DNA from: Steinernema hermaphroditum | Lineage: Eukaryota > Nematoda > Chromadorea > Rhabditida > Steinernematidae | DNA: 64,000 bases | Direction: 5' to 3' | Assembly (NCBI GenBank): GCA_030435675.1 | Contig: CM059625.1 | Span: 5,580,001-5,644,000, forward strand | Shown here: piece after piece, positions 36,760-48,630 of the stretch | Numbering within the stretch: the stretch's first letter is position 1 | Layout of the letters: each line of letters begins with the position of its first letter | The notes under the pieces: model-generated | Database searches by the model: none | Seen by the model: the letters and a program-made list of their open reading frames with translations, nothing else | Told to the model about the DNA's origin: nothing | Program-made: the position numbers and the translations under genes

Positions 36760-38630
36760 CTAATGCATTGGAGAGGACGCCCCGAGGGTGCCGGATATTG
36801 GAAACTCGAGAGTGTAAAAGCGTCTTTGCAACAAATGTACGGTAGAAAGTGAGACGTCAGTGAGAGTGATCCGATGCCATATGGCGCGCACTTCCGCTGT
36901 CTCCGATTGCCACATTGCCTTTTCGAACACATTTTCCTATCGAATGGTCTTTGCGTAGCGAAGAAGTTGTGAAGCACTTCGACTCCTACCGTATGCCTAG
37001 GTGTCTCTGTCTACTGTTTACCACGCACTCATTGGTCGCGCATTATTTGCGCAATTATTGCACAACCGGCGTTCGCACGTCGCAGTGGCGGTGACACACT
37101 GGCGGAAAGTTTACACTGTAATGTATACACTACCGTCATTCACGCTACATGTCGATTTCTTCGACCATGTAAGTAATCGAACGATTAGGAAAATGCACAT
37201 AATCAAAAGAAGCCTTTACGTATAGTGGTTGCTTGCATTCAAGTACCACCGCGGTCTATAAGGCGCGATTGTTTGCTAGTGTCGTTTCGTTGTCCCGTGA
37301 AGTATAGTGTTTAAACAAAAGGAGTCACCGTGGTGAGGTGATTGACGGATGGTATTATGCAAATTTTGTTTGCTCAGAAAAGGAAATCGCATCCGAATGC
37401 TGAGTTCGCTCAGGTCAAGCAACTGTTGCGCGAAGCACTGCATGTGTGCTCCGAAGAGGGGATCACAGTACTTTCAGCGAACGACAATATAACTTTGGAA
37501 CATGCTAATCGTAGTCAATATGCATATTCTACAATTGCAGCTTGTAGAAAGAAACACTGGATATTTCTTCCCTAGCCCTCATCAAGCCGAGGACTTTTAA
37601 GCCTGACACATGAACTATTCATACAACGATTATATGATTATCAAGACTCCTAGTGTAAAATTCGCTGGGATGACTGTGAATATCAATCAGAGGGATATTT
37701 CCGAACTGCTAACGCTGAAGCATATGCATAGATGGAAGAGATTCAAATTAGGTTAATTTCAATGTTGTCTTGTCTGGAAGTTAGTTGATGCACAGCAGTA
37801 GTCATGTGTTTAGCACATACGTGACTAAGTCATAGCGTGGACCTGCAAAATACAGTCATTGGTGTGCTCCAGGCGGTTTCCAATTCGTCAAGGAAAACAA
37901 GAACCCTACGCTACCAAAGCTACCAGCAGTTAAGCTATATGGACAGCCACTGTCTATACGTACAGATCTAAATGAAGTCAATTCTGTTATACGAAAATGT
38001 AGGCCCAACAAAAGCAGCAGTAAGTACAAATGCGTAAAGCCGTGTGTCACCACATGGACCTCGAAAGCACGCTGTGGTGTAAGCTAGTGCACTTTCATTC
38101 ATTGTACATAAAAGCCGTCGCTTATATTTCACCACGACCTGTTTTAGTCCGTAAGTAACGATACCAACAATGAATCGGAACAAAACAAAGTGCTCAAAAT
38201 CGTCTCCAAAACACTGCTTTATCTAGAATCTCATATGCATTCTATATTGCAGAAGTCTGACGCGTTATGCCTGAGCGATAAGCTGAGTTCGAGAAGTACT
38301 GGTCAATACTTTGACTTAAACTCATGTATTTAAGTTAACCACACGTTAAATAAGTGTCATTTCACATGTAACACTCTCACAAGACGAACAGAGTACCTGA
38401 GCAATAGCAAGTAACTCATCACGACCATTCCCTTTTTGAAAACTTTTCAACCGTTATATAACGCACCTTTTCATTGAATACCAGCTTACTCATAAATTCA
38501 CAGCATTGCCAAGGTTGTTCAGAACCACATACAACGTTTGCATACGCTGCATACGCTGCTTTAGGTTTTATAATCATCAACGGAAGTGAATAGACGCATT
38601 AATGACGGACAAAGAACGCGTGAGCTATAT
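36760..38630. other. Intergenic stretch between dmd-4 and gene B
   Basis: About 1.9 kb without a supportable exon. A 77-codon frame at 37342-37575 has no ATG-led splice structure or known domain. The two flanking genes converge here, so their 3' UTRs occupy the ends. Confidence 0.45.
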
Positions 38631-38641
38631 TGCAAGCACTC

Positions 38642-40048
38642 CTAGTTATTGAAACTCAGTGAGCGGTGTACGGTAGCTCGCTTCTGTGGCTTTGCAAATT
38701 GTGCAATGTCGTTACGAGCGGAAACAGCGTCCTCTTCGACCAGAGTGAGAGAGCTGGAAGAGATCTGCGGAGTGAATTGAAGCGGTTCAGGCGTTGCCGA
38801 GCGCATGTCTTCGGTGGCACGCGTAATCGAGTCATCGTACGAAACAGTCTCGTTAACTAAATGCCGCCGTTTGTTATCGAACGCGTAACGCATGTACTTA
38901 CTTTCAGAGCTCTCCTCGGGTTCCCTGTACACCTTCAACTCGTCTCCGTCGTCAGTTTCATTGTTAACCTGAGGATTGATGTTGGTCATAAATTGACTTG
39001 ATTGGTTTGCGAGGGATTCCCCAGCACCGGCAGCCGACGTGGACGGCGCACGTGGAGAATAACTCTGATTCGGCACGCAGAACGGAGGTCCGTTTCGGTA
39101 CAGAGTCGCGTTGTGCATCGACGAGCTCATATTGGGATGGAACAGCGATTGATTCATGGACATTGGAGGTGGAATGTCGAAGGCGGCCGAGTGCCGACTG
39201 AACTGATGGTGTTGAGGGTGGTTGAAATGGGGAGGCATCTGCTTAATCTAAAATGATCTCGGTTTGGTGAGAGCATATGTGCAATTCGTACCACGGACAG
39301 CTCTTTCCTAGCCTCCTTTAGTTTCATTTTAAGTTGGCGAATTTCTTCTTTTTGATTACGCATTTTGTGATTTGCCATCTCGTTCGTGTGCAAAAGTTGC
39401 TTATTTTCAATTCGGAGGTTTTTAATCTCGTCGTGAAGTTCCTCGAATCGCTGCTCGACACGTTTCTAAATTGATTGTTATAAACGACAAGACGTGCGAC
39501 AAAGAGTTACCGAGTCCCTGAAAACACCGAAGTCCTCGTTTTCACTGTCGCTGTCAATGGGTTGATGATATCGAGCTGGACTGGCCTCTCCGCTACCATA
39601 CTCTGAGGTTTTCTGGTTGCGGCCGTGCTTTGTCGTTTTCTTTTGGGACTTTCGTTCATAGTCGCGGCGAGATCTGCTGGGGCGCTGCTCTCTGTAGTGG
39701 TATTCACTTTCAAATGAGCGATTGGCATGACGTTCGAAGCGATCGTCTAAACGTTCGCCACCAGCCACAGAACGAGGACCCTGAAGGTGCACAGTTTGAC
39801 TCTATCGTTCGTGTGTCAACTACTCTGTGTCTGCGAGGTTGAGAAGGGGCATGATACGGGTTCATGGGCTCATCGTCCTCTTCGTAGTTTTGGGTTCTTA
39901 GAGGCTGACGGCCGCGTTTAGACTGATTGAAGCCACACGTTCTGTTCTAGAAATGCACAAACATGAAGAGACGTTTCCGATTTAGGAGCCATACCAGGTC
40001 ATTTTCCTTGTTGCTGCTACGAAAGAGCTTACCAAATAATTTGTTCAT
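38642..40048 (-). CDS. Unnamed coiled-coil protein B (paralogue of 22316-23620)
   Basis: Function unknown. Five exons: 39995-40048, 39824-39946, 39511-39780, 39292-39465, 38642-39247, giving 408 aa, or 393 aa if the in-frame 45-nt candidate intron 38857-38901 (GTAAGT ... TTTAG) is removed. A CCTTTTCAG acceptor sits three bases before the ATG. Short basic N-terminus with a KEN box (FRSSNKENDL), then EEDDEPMNPYHAPSQPRRHR, a charged linker, a coiled coil of about 60 residues (RVEQRFEELHDEIKNLRIEN onward), and a Met/Pro/Ser-rich C-terminus. Gene A shares the KEN region, the NPYHAP.QPR motif, a phase-0 intron right after it, and a following GP(Q/R)S..GG. No named family was recognised. Confidence 0.78.
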
Positions 40049-40099
40049 TCTCTGAAAAGGGTCTCTTTTATAAGAAAACGATCGAAATAATCATAACTC

Positions 40100-43000
40100 G
40101 AGAGCGACACACGTTGTTTTAGTGCGCGATCTGTTTCGATAAGGGCGATAAGCAACATGCTAACGCGTCCACGAGAGTGACCAGCACGAATCGATGCAGT
40201 TCCCCACCGACCATCACCGATCCCAGGAAGACAACTACTGTGCGAGTCGGTCACTCCTCTTTTTGGAGTCTTTAGCCGCGCCCGGATGGAAGGAAAGATG
40301 CGAGTTCGATTGAGTGACCTCTATGCGCCCGGGCAGTGGACAGTTCCGTTGTTCGGCGCTTAAGACCTCGACGCGGCGACCGGACGGCGCCGACCACACA
40401 ATTTAATTTTTTTCGTCCGATCGAAAGGGCATCAATCAAGTGACTCGTGAAAAAGAAGTGCAAATTTGCATTTCGACGAATGCAGCTACTGTAACATCAC
40501 AGCAAGCAGGAGAAAGGGGATAAGCCGCAGAATCAAACAGAGGGCCTTCATCGAGGGAATCAAAACAGAGGGAATCAAACAGAGGGCCGGTCCCGATCAG
40601 TCCGATAAGATGGACTTGACTTCAAAGAGAAAGTGACCGGCCGGCTGGCCGACCGCCCGGCAAGGCAAGCGTCCGCCGAGTGCGCAAGGAACAACATTTG
40701 ACGGGCGGCGTTGCAAGCGGCTATAATTTAGAGCTTCGAGGTGAGTGTGGCGGCGATTTCTTTGAACGCCGCGGCGGCACCGTTTTGATCAGGCGCGCGA
40801 ACACCGTCACTCGAACAGCGTCGCTCAAACAGGTAGAGGGAGATGGATGGATTAGGCAAACAGGAGCTACCCTATCGGTTGATCCTTCTACCTGGTGACC
40901 TTCGCTTTCTAATTACGAACAATGACGTTAATTGCTGGCTTTCGTGAAGTTGTTTAGAAAACAAAACATGGAACGGTCACAGGAGTTAGCTATAGCAGGC
41001 CATAGCACAAAACTGCGTAAGGAAAACGGATACCGACCGCGGATTTCACACATGTCCATACTTTCGAGATAGCATTGATGGTGTGAAACGTTTGCATTTG
41101 TTCTTAAAGGAGAAATGTTTAATGAAATAGTGGAACATAGTGGCGGGATAGTACCGCGGATCACAACTCGCTTGATAAAAATAACAAAGTGAAGGTTCCG
41201 ATAGGGCTAAGACAGCATGTAACTGAACAGTAATGGTTTGTAAAAAACGGGCACAACTGCAGAACACCTGCCTAATTCGACGGGTTTGAATTTTGGGTGA
41301 AAGGCGGAGACAGACGGCGGCCGGCAGCGGCTGCTTGTTTAAACGCGCATCATTTGAATTCGTTGAGATCAAAAAAGCCGCAGACGACGCAGGCGATTAG
41401 GGTTGAGCGGCCGATCTGCCGACGTTTGAAAATAGGAGCGTGCGAAGAACAGTTGAAAAGGCGCGCGATGACAACGGTTCGCGCGACAAGCAACACTTGG
41501 ACGGCGCCAGCCATGGGAGACCTCTCCAAAAGAGCGACCGAATAACTGCCCGTTGCGATCGTATCAAGAGCACCTGAAACAATTGGAGGGGAAAGGGAGG
41601 ACGGACGGCTTGGAGCGGCGGGCACACGGTCAACGCTAATTGCACTCTCCGAGTGCCATTCGAATAAAAAATGGTGCTCTGAGAAATTCGAATTCACTTT
41701 CGGCCCAGTTACGCTGAATTGTGCAATTTATGATTATGGTATTGTGGGAAAACGGGGAACTGTCTTCTGTGAACAAACCTTCTAAACAGGACGTTTATGA
41801 ACAGTGTATTTAATGCTGGGATTGTACCCGTTCTAGTGAAGACGCATGGAAAACTGTTGCATCTTTGAGAAAATGTACAAATTAAGATTGATCATTAAGT
41901 GTATCCTCACTGATGTATGATCATGAACTACCAATGGATGCGGGAAGGATCCGGGAACTTTGTAAATAAATCCTTTAGATCAAAACCGAAACAGATAAAT
42001 GGCTGCGGACACACACGTAAAATTAATGTGTCCAGCGATGCACCTCTTTCGTTATGTATCTTCCGTATCTTTTGATTGATCTCTTTGTACTTAAAAGTCG
42101 ATTAAAGTTGGGCGCTCGACATACTTCATCATTTGTCCAGATCACGGTCTTTTTCTTACATATCTTGCTCTAGTCTGAGTGACCGTAAACCATCTGGAAG
42201 TTTCGAACGAACCAGCCTATTGGAACCCATTCGGAACCATCGAACGATGAAAAGTGTGTATACTTGATAGCGTTTATTCAGTAACAATAAATAAACCAAA
42301 ACGCATAACTGCCTTGGTGCGGGATTCCTTTATGTTGACTGTACTGATTAGTTTCTGCTTTTAAGATCAACATTAGTAGCTCTATTGCTTAACAATCAGA
42401 AGCATTCGTGCCACTTAAATACGAACAACGTGATTGAGTCTTCTAAATGCCTTTGATTCCTTCCGATTCAATTCATCAGAAGTTTTCCGGACGACGCTAG
42501 TGATTGAAATATTCTGTCGTAGGGAAGCAAAAGCAGATTACAATTATTACGACCAATTATATCTTTTGTCAGAGCTATGTTTTTACTGCTTTTTCGTTCC
42601 GGGTTCGGAATGTGCGTTGATTTCCATTTGGCTTTGCCGACATTACGTAAAAAAGACGTAAATGCCGTTATACTAGCAATCTAATTGTTATATCGCTAGC
42701 ACATAATTCAATTTTTTCATCTATCGAATAACTTTTTACTGAATACACATCAATTTTCTTGGTATGGACCCACATTTCAAAGTATTTCTGATCTGTAAAC
42801 TCGAAGCTATAGACCATAAGAAGCAACGTGTCCATCAAACTGCGACGTCAAAAGAAGATTTCGCGAGACACATCATGCGGAAGGGAAGTCTCACTCCCCT
42901 GGGACCATGTGTTTTTTATGATATTGTGGCACCTACTTGAGGAATAGTCACACAAATTAAGAGCGCCCTATGATTATATGTAGTTATGTGAGCAATGTGG

Positions 43001-43110
43001 CTCATAATTATTCTGTTCCTCACATAGACATCTGAGAAAAAGTGGTGAGAAACAGCGCGGAAGGTTTACTAATGGTACATTATTGAAGTGAGACATTCTA
43101 CGTGGTCTAC
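40100..43110. other. Gene-free interval, upstream of gene B and downstream of the insulin-like pair
   Basis: Three kb without a recognisable gene. The part nearest gene B (40250-41700) is GC-richer and probably holds its promoter. Overlapping frames at 41297-41697 read on both strands, which argues for chance. 42000-43100 is AT-rich and featureless. Confidence 0.4.
40531..40588 (+). repeat. Short direct repeat, three copies of AATCAAA(A)CAGAGGG
   Basis: Copies start at 40531, 40558 and 40573; the first and third are identical over 16 bases (AATCAAACAGAGGGCC), the middle one has one extra A. A local slippage-type duplication in the GC-rich stretch upstream of gene B. Confidence 0.7.
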
Positions 43111-43114
43111 AGAA

Positions 43115-43120
43115 TTTATT
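43115..43120 (-). terminator. Polyadenylation signal for insulin-like gene 2
   Basis: AATAAA on the minus strand about 60 nt after the stop of the left insulin-like gene. Confidence 0.5.
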
Positions 43121-43178
43121 TAGATTTGTCCGAGAGTATTGGTTAATGAGAGGTAGGGTCGTCGTTTTCTTCGACGTC

Positions 43179-43548
<370 letters not shown>

Positions 43549-43568
43549 TGTGAGTTACCTGAAAGGGT

Positions 43569-43574
43569 TTTATT
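43569..43574 (-). terminator. Polyadenylation signal for insulin-like gene 1
   Basis: AATAAA on the minus strand, 125 nt after the stop of copy 1 and only about 20 nt before the first codon of copy 2. It almost touches the polypyrimidine acceptor of copy 2, so the two transcripts are very tightly packed. Confidence 0.4.
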
Positions 43575-43698
43575 GTTATTAACAGTATTGCGAAAGGCTC
43601 CATCGCGAGAGCGAACACGGAGAAACCGATGCCAAAGATATCACATAATACGCTTAATGAGGTATGATGGATATAGTAGCTTAATAGAGATCTCCTCT

Positions 43699-44066
43699 TC
43701 AGCTTTGTGGTTTCTGAAACGCCTCGTCCTTCACTTGCGGAAAGCGCATCTTGATGACGGCGGGACAGCAGAAGTTGATTAGGTCTAGAGAAGCACAACC
43801 GGAGGTGCAACACTTCTCAGCGAACCAGGTGAACAGATCATCTATAGCGCAGAATAAGCTAAAGATAGAAAGCCGCTGTTACCTGCGAGGAGGTCCAAAG
43901 GATTGTCGTAGCCGTCAACGCAGGGCTCAGAGAATCCGAAGGGTTGGCACTGGCGAATGGTGTGTTTCATCACGAACTCAAGCGGATTCCGCCCACAATG
44001 GTCAATGACGAAAGCCTGAACGCCGAGGACTAATCCGAAAAGGACCAACGTCGAGGTGCCTTTCAT
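43699..44066 (-). CDS. Insulin-like peptide precursor, copy 1
   Basis: Two exons (43883-44066, 43699-43841) give 108 aa. Signal peptide [18 protein letters not shown], then a B-like segment [18 protein letters not shown] with a further Cys in SEPC, a linker ending [10 protein letters not shown], and an A-like segment [17 protein letters not shown]. It lacks obvious dibasic cleavage sites between B and A parts, as in several nematode insulins that keep the chains joined. A TTTTTAG acceptor abuts the ATG, so a trans-spliced mRNA would have almost no genomic 5' UTR. Its stop is 150 bp from the start of copy 2 on the same strand, compatible with an operon or simple tandem duplication. In C. elegans such peptides act on DAF-2, upstream of PDK-1. 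Confidence 0.68.
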
Positions 44067-44079
44067 CTAAAAACGGATG

Positions 44080-47000
44080 CTTAAAAGAGCATCTTTTGAA
44101 AGGGTCTCTTTTGTCGCGTAGGGGACAGGTAGGAGAAAGGGGGTTTAGAGACGCTAAGGACGATTCAAGCGAACAGGACAGGTTGGCGAGGATGTAAATG
44201 TGGTCGCTTGCCGTAAGCGCCTGTCTTATAATCACTTTGATAGGCACGGTCTCTAAAACGTCTAGAAAAAGTTCATTCTCCTGACATCATCAGTAAACAA
44301 CGCGATAGCTGAAGAGAAGTTGCGAAAAAAGGTCGCAAAGTCACAAGGCGCTATGGGAAGGCCGAATCTCTTAGCCGCTTTACTGTAAACGAGCGGTCAT
44401 AAGACGAACTACGATAAGCTAATTCCGGAAACGCTGACGCCGATTTCAAACTCTGTCAATCAGGGCACGCTTTAAACGCGGAAAAAAGGAAAGAAAACGG
44501 TGAAAGATAAGACGTTGTTCTTATTGGTCTTTGCTGTTTGCTCGCGCAAACTAAAAAAATAGAGGATAGACCAGAAGAACTAAGTTTATTTGTGATAAAC
44601 TTGAAAGTGCAACTTGTTGACGTAAACAGTGTGGCCCTGCTGTGTGTACGGCCACGAGACGGCACCCCATTCTGCGTTTACTCTTTGCTCTCACCGAAAA
44701 AAAGATGCATCGCGGTGTCAAAAAAGATTCTCAATATCCGCAGCCGCTTTCGCCAGCGGGAAGGGGAACAAAGGGCGGGGAGCATGTAGCTACGACTGGC
44801 CAGAATTCATGTGGCGCTCCGGTTAAAATAGTGAAGCCGAAGGCGGAACTTCTTCCAGGCTAATGCATTCGCTGCTGTCGGTGAACGCCTTGCGGGCCTC
44901 CTTCCCCATGAGTCACACATGGCTCTGATATAAGACTACACACAAATGAGGGAACTGCCACGGTTGTGACGCAGGTGATGCGCAATGGAACAAAAAGAAT
45001 CTGGGAGGTGCGGCTCCGGATGGTGCCGCCGCGTTGCCCAAAATAGGCCGGCTCCTCGTCGCCCAGAAAAATAATCCTAAGAGCGAGGAAATTGCTTTTT
45101 TCAACCTTGCAACAAACAAAGCCACTTGTTTCATTCCCGCACCCTGCGGAAAACAGCTGCAAACGCTAAGCCTCACAACAATTTGCTCCCCGTCTCAGTC
45201 GGCCATGGCCGACATTTGGATTAATTTGCCGACCTTTTGGAATTGATGCTGATACGGTAGCGACTAAATGACTAATGCTTCAAGCACAAAGTGTAATGGC
45301 AATTAGAATGTTGCGTAGAGAAGTGATTATGACTAATGAACGGCTTGCGATGAAGTTAAATGGAATCAAGTGCCCTTAAGTAAGTTTTGCGGTGACGTAG
45401 AAGTAATACAAAATATTTCATCAAATGTTACCATCGACATAGATGGAAACTTATGAATATGGTTAAAGGATTGCTGCTAGATGCTACTCCATATAAATGC
45501 CAGATGATTTGTGGGATTGTAAGGTGCCTAAGAAGCTAATGTGAGAAATAACGGATCACTTCTCCCCTCCTTGACAAACATCGCGAGCAGAACAGGAGAA
45601 GGGTTTACCGCTACAACTGCAGCATGCTTTAGAGGCGCGAGGAAACAGTGAAGGGATCTGAAGGAACTAATGAGGGGATGTTGACTGAAGGGAGCAAGAG
45701 TGCGCGATAAATGAGTTAATTGGCTTTGGCTCGAATCTCGTTTACATCTGATGTTCTTTCCGAAAATAGGAAGCAGATCAAGATGAAAACAAAGCGCGTA
45801 GCTCAACTGAGCGGAAGAATTTTGAGGACCTACAGTGAGTGTGGTTTGCCTCCGTGAGCACGAAACCGACTACGTAGGCGGCTTCTTATGTACATACTGG
45901 ATGAACAAGACCGATGAAGATTACGGAATGGTGACACAAAATCGAAGCCTAAAAAGACGAGCTTTCACCTAAAGAACTCCTCTGAGTGGAGCGTTTAAAA
46001 GACGAACGGCGCTTATCAGGAACAGAGCAGCGCTAATACCTAGGTTATCAACGAAGAAAAAACAAAGAAAAAAGAATTGCGTGACAACGGCGACACTGAT
46101 AAGGCGCTAGTTGCGGTTGGCCAGATCGCAACATTCAGACCAAAGTCGTCATAAAGAAGAAGTGCCTTTTTGCTCCTTCTTTGTTCTCGAAGAGTACGAT
46201 AGCCTGCGTAACGTACTAAACAATACGATTGGCGTGTATGGTAAGTGGTTGACAGTAAAGTAGACGACCAGCACGGAGACGGGTCTACGGGGTGAATGCG
46301 ATGGCAGTAGGCAGCAGTGGGCCGGGGACGGGGACGGCATGGCGTCGAATGATGATGGGTATCCGTGTGACATTTAAATTGGATAGGGGTTGGATATCGG
46401 TTGGGTACCGGTGAGTCACGAACATGCCAGGAATGGGACACTGATAGCTTATGGATTCCTTGATGTTTGGGTCGAGATGAATAGGACGAAAATACGTCAT
46501 TGGACACAAGGAAACGAATATGAGAGCAGGAGATGGAGAAAAATATGAGTTACGTATGTAGAATCCCAAAAACATGAATTACGCAGGGATACGGTATCGA
46601 GATGAAACCGTGAATATTGCGACCACAAAAGATGTTTGTGCATCAATGCCTCTCATCAGTAGGGGGCTTCAAAGAATGCTACTTGAATTGTTTTATGCCT
46701 CATAGGTTCTGCTACAGTAGCAACAAATGCGTCATAGTGATCTGGCCAAAGTCGGCGTCTAGGCTCGTGTTCGCAGCCACGATTTTTATCTGAGGGACAA
46801 CATTTTTCGTTTCGCCATTGCGAGCAATGACAAAGGGAAATCGTGGCAACCGTGATAAGAACGGCAACGTGATCTTGTGAAGAAAGGAACATTTTTTGGT
46901 TCAGAAATATGTGTTCTTGTGAACCCGGAAAGGACCTGTGCTGTAACCGTTTCGCTGATAGAACACACCAGTTCTCCCTCCTGTTCATTCTCCTGGCTTG

Positions 47001-48600
47001 ACTTCGATGTGCAACCAGATACGAAGCGCTTCTCCAAACCACCTTGATTTTAAGTCTAAGTCGGACGCTAATCGTCGCTGTATATTCTCTTTGGTTATAC
47101 AGCACGATAGACAAAGGACTGACTAAAACAATAGCGTGAAACGAAACATTTCTATACGAGGGAAGTGGAACACAATGCCTACTCACGTAAGGGAAGCTGC
47201 TGAGGTAAGCGGTCTGATACGGATCTATCGGAACAGCGAGTGCTGTGGAGAGCGACAACAAGCCAACAAGGTGGTGAGGGGTGCTGAGAGTACGGTAGCG
47301 TTGTTTTTCGGATAGAAATGTATTTGATCAAACAAAATTTTGATGCCACAAAAATTGATCCTCAGATGTTTTTCCACTAATGCGAGCGGATACTATGGCC
47401 TCATACTTGAAACATTACCGACCAAACCTGTCCCTATTGGCATTTCGATGCTTACAACGTATCACAGAATTAATTAACTAATAATTTGTATGAGTGCACG
47501 AGGTTCTAGCCATCTGAGAATATGCATGCCTCTTGGTAAATGCAAAAGTTCATTTTGAAATGGGTGAGAGCATACGCGGAAATGTTTTTGCTGTCTTGAA
47601 CGGGCGCCACTTCCTGTGTACTACAAAAACTAAGCACTGTGCTACATCAAGAAGGTCAACAAAATCATGAGCATCGTAGATTATGTTCGTCACAGATGCC
47701 CCCGCAAACTGACAACAACTAGATATGTACAGCATCCGTGAGCAGTACACATCAGAGGTACGAACGAAAACGGAAGAAGCTGGCGTATATGCACCTGCTT
47801 TGAAATATCTTTTACACAAAGCATAATGACTAGGCTATGTATTCGATTGTCGGGCATTTTTTGGCGAAAATCATTCGAAAACCAGTACAAAAGGAAGGCA
47901 AAGTGATGGGTTTTCTTCTAATATAAGCAGTGATTTGCTCTACATCGTAATTAGTCAGGACTTAACTGATAAGTCTCCCAGAAGCCCAGTCACATGCTTT
48001 CTATAATCACCGCATCGCTTTCGTCTAATCCCAAGGAACAAGCAATCAGCTAATTGCCGCATTATTCATGTTAAGATTTAGGGCCTCATCCAACAGAGTC
48101 GGAAATCACTAATAACCGGTTTCTCGGCATGATACTTTGCTTTTTGGGGACTGCAGCAGATTCGTTGAGAGGACGCTGAAGTCATCTGGATATCGTATTA
48201 ATGATGACAATGATTGTGGAAACGAGATACGCGCTGCTCCTGCATATGTCTTTGGCAATCAGGAGTCAGCTTAAACCAAACCATAACACGTTGCCATACG
48301 GCTTCTCTGCATATCACATAAAAACGAAAACAACAAGGCTTTATTCTCTAGCAGTGACTAATTTCGTGCATAGTTGCAATTGAAGGCAATTTGCATAGGC
48401 TTAAATGCATTTTTGTATATAAGTAAATGACTGAACTTGAGCTTATTAACACGGCAAACGGGAGAAGAAACAAATGAAAGGCAACTGGAGGATCGTTGAA
48501 GGCGGTATAGCGAAAAGGTTGACTGGGAAAACATTTGGTATGGTGACTATTGGGGTTGGCGAAGAGCAATTAAACAGTTGTAGGCACAGCCTGAAGCTTT
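44080..48600. other. Gene-free interval, 4.5 kb
   Basis: No recognisable gene. Two weak candidates were examined: a minus-strand segment ending at 47187 that resembles a secretory signal (LVGLLSLSTALAVPID) before a GTGAGT donor but has no in-frame ATG, and a Cys/Arg-containing frame further along (46656 onward) that could be a second exon. A frame at 46040-46575 is Pro/Ile-rich without a domain. The remainder is AT-rich. Confidence 0.35.
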
Positions 48601-48630
48601 GTATTTACATGTAAGGCGCAGTTTGTAGTG

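Noticed and set aside
46040..46575. Long minus-strand frames rich in Pro, Ile and Ser
   Set aside because: Overlapping in two frames, no splice sites, no motif; GGGACG-type local repeats explain the openness.
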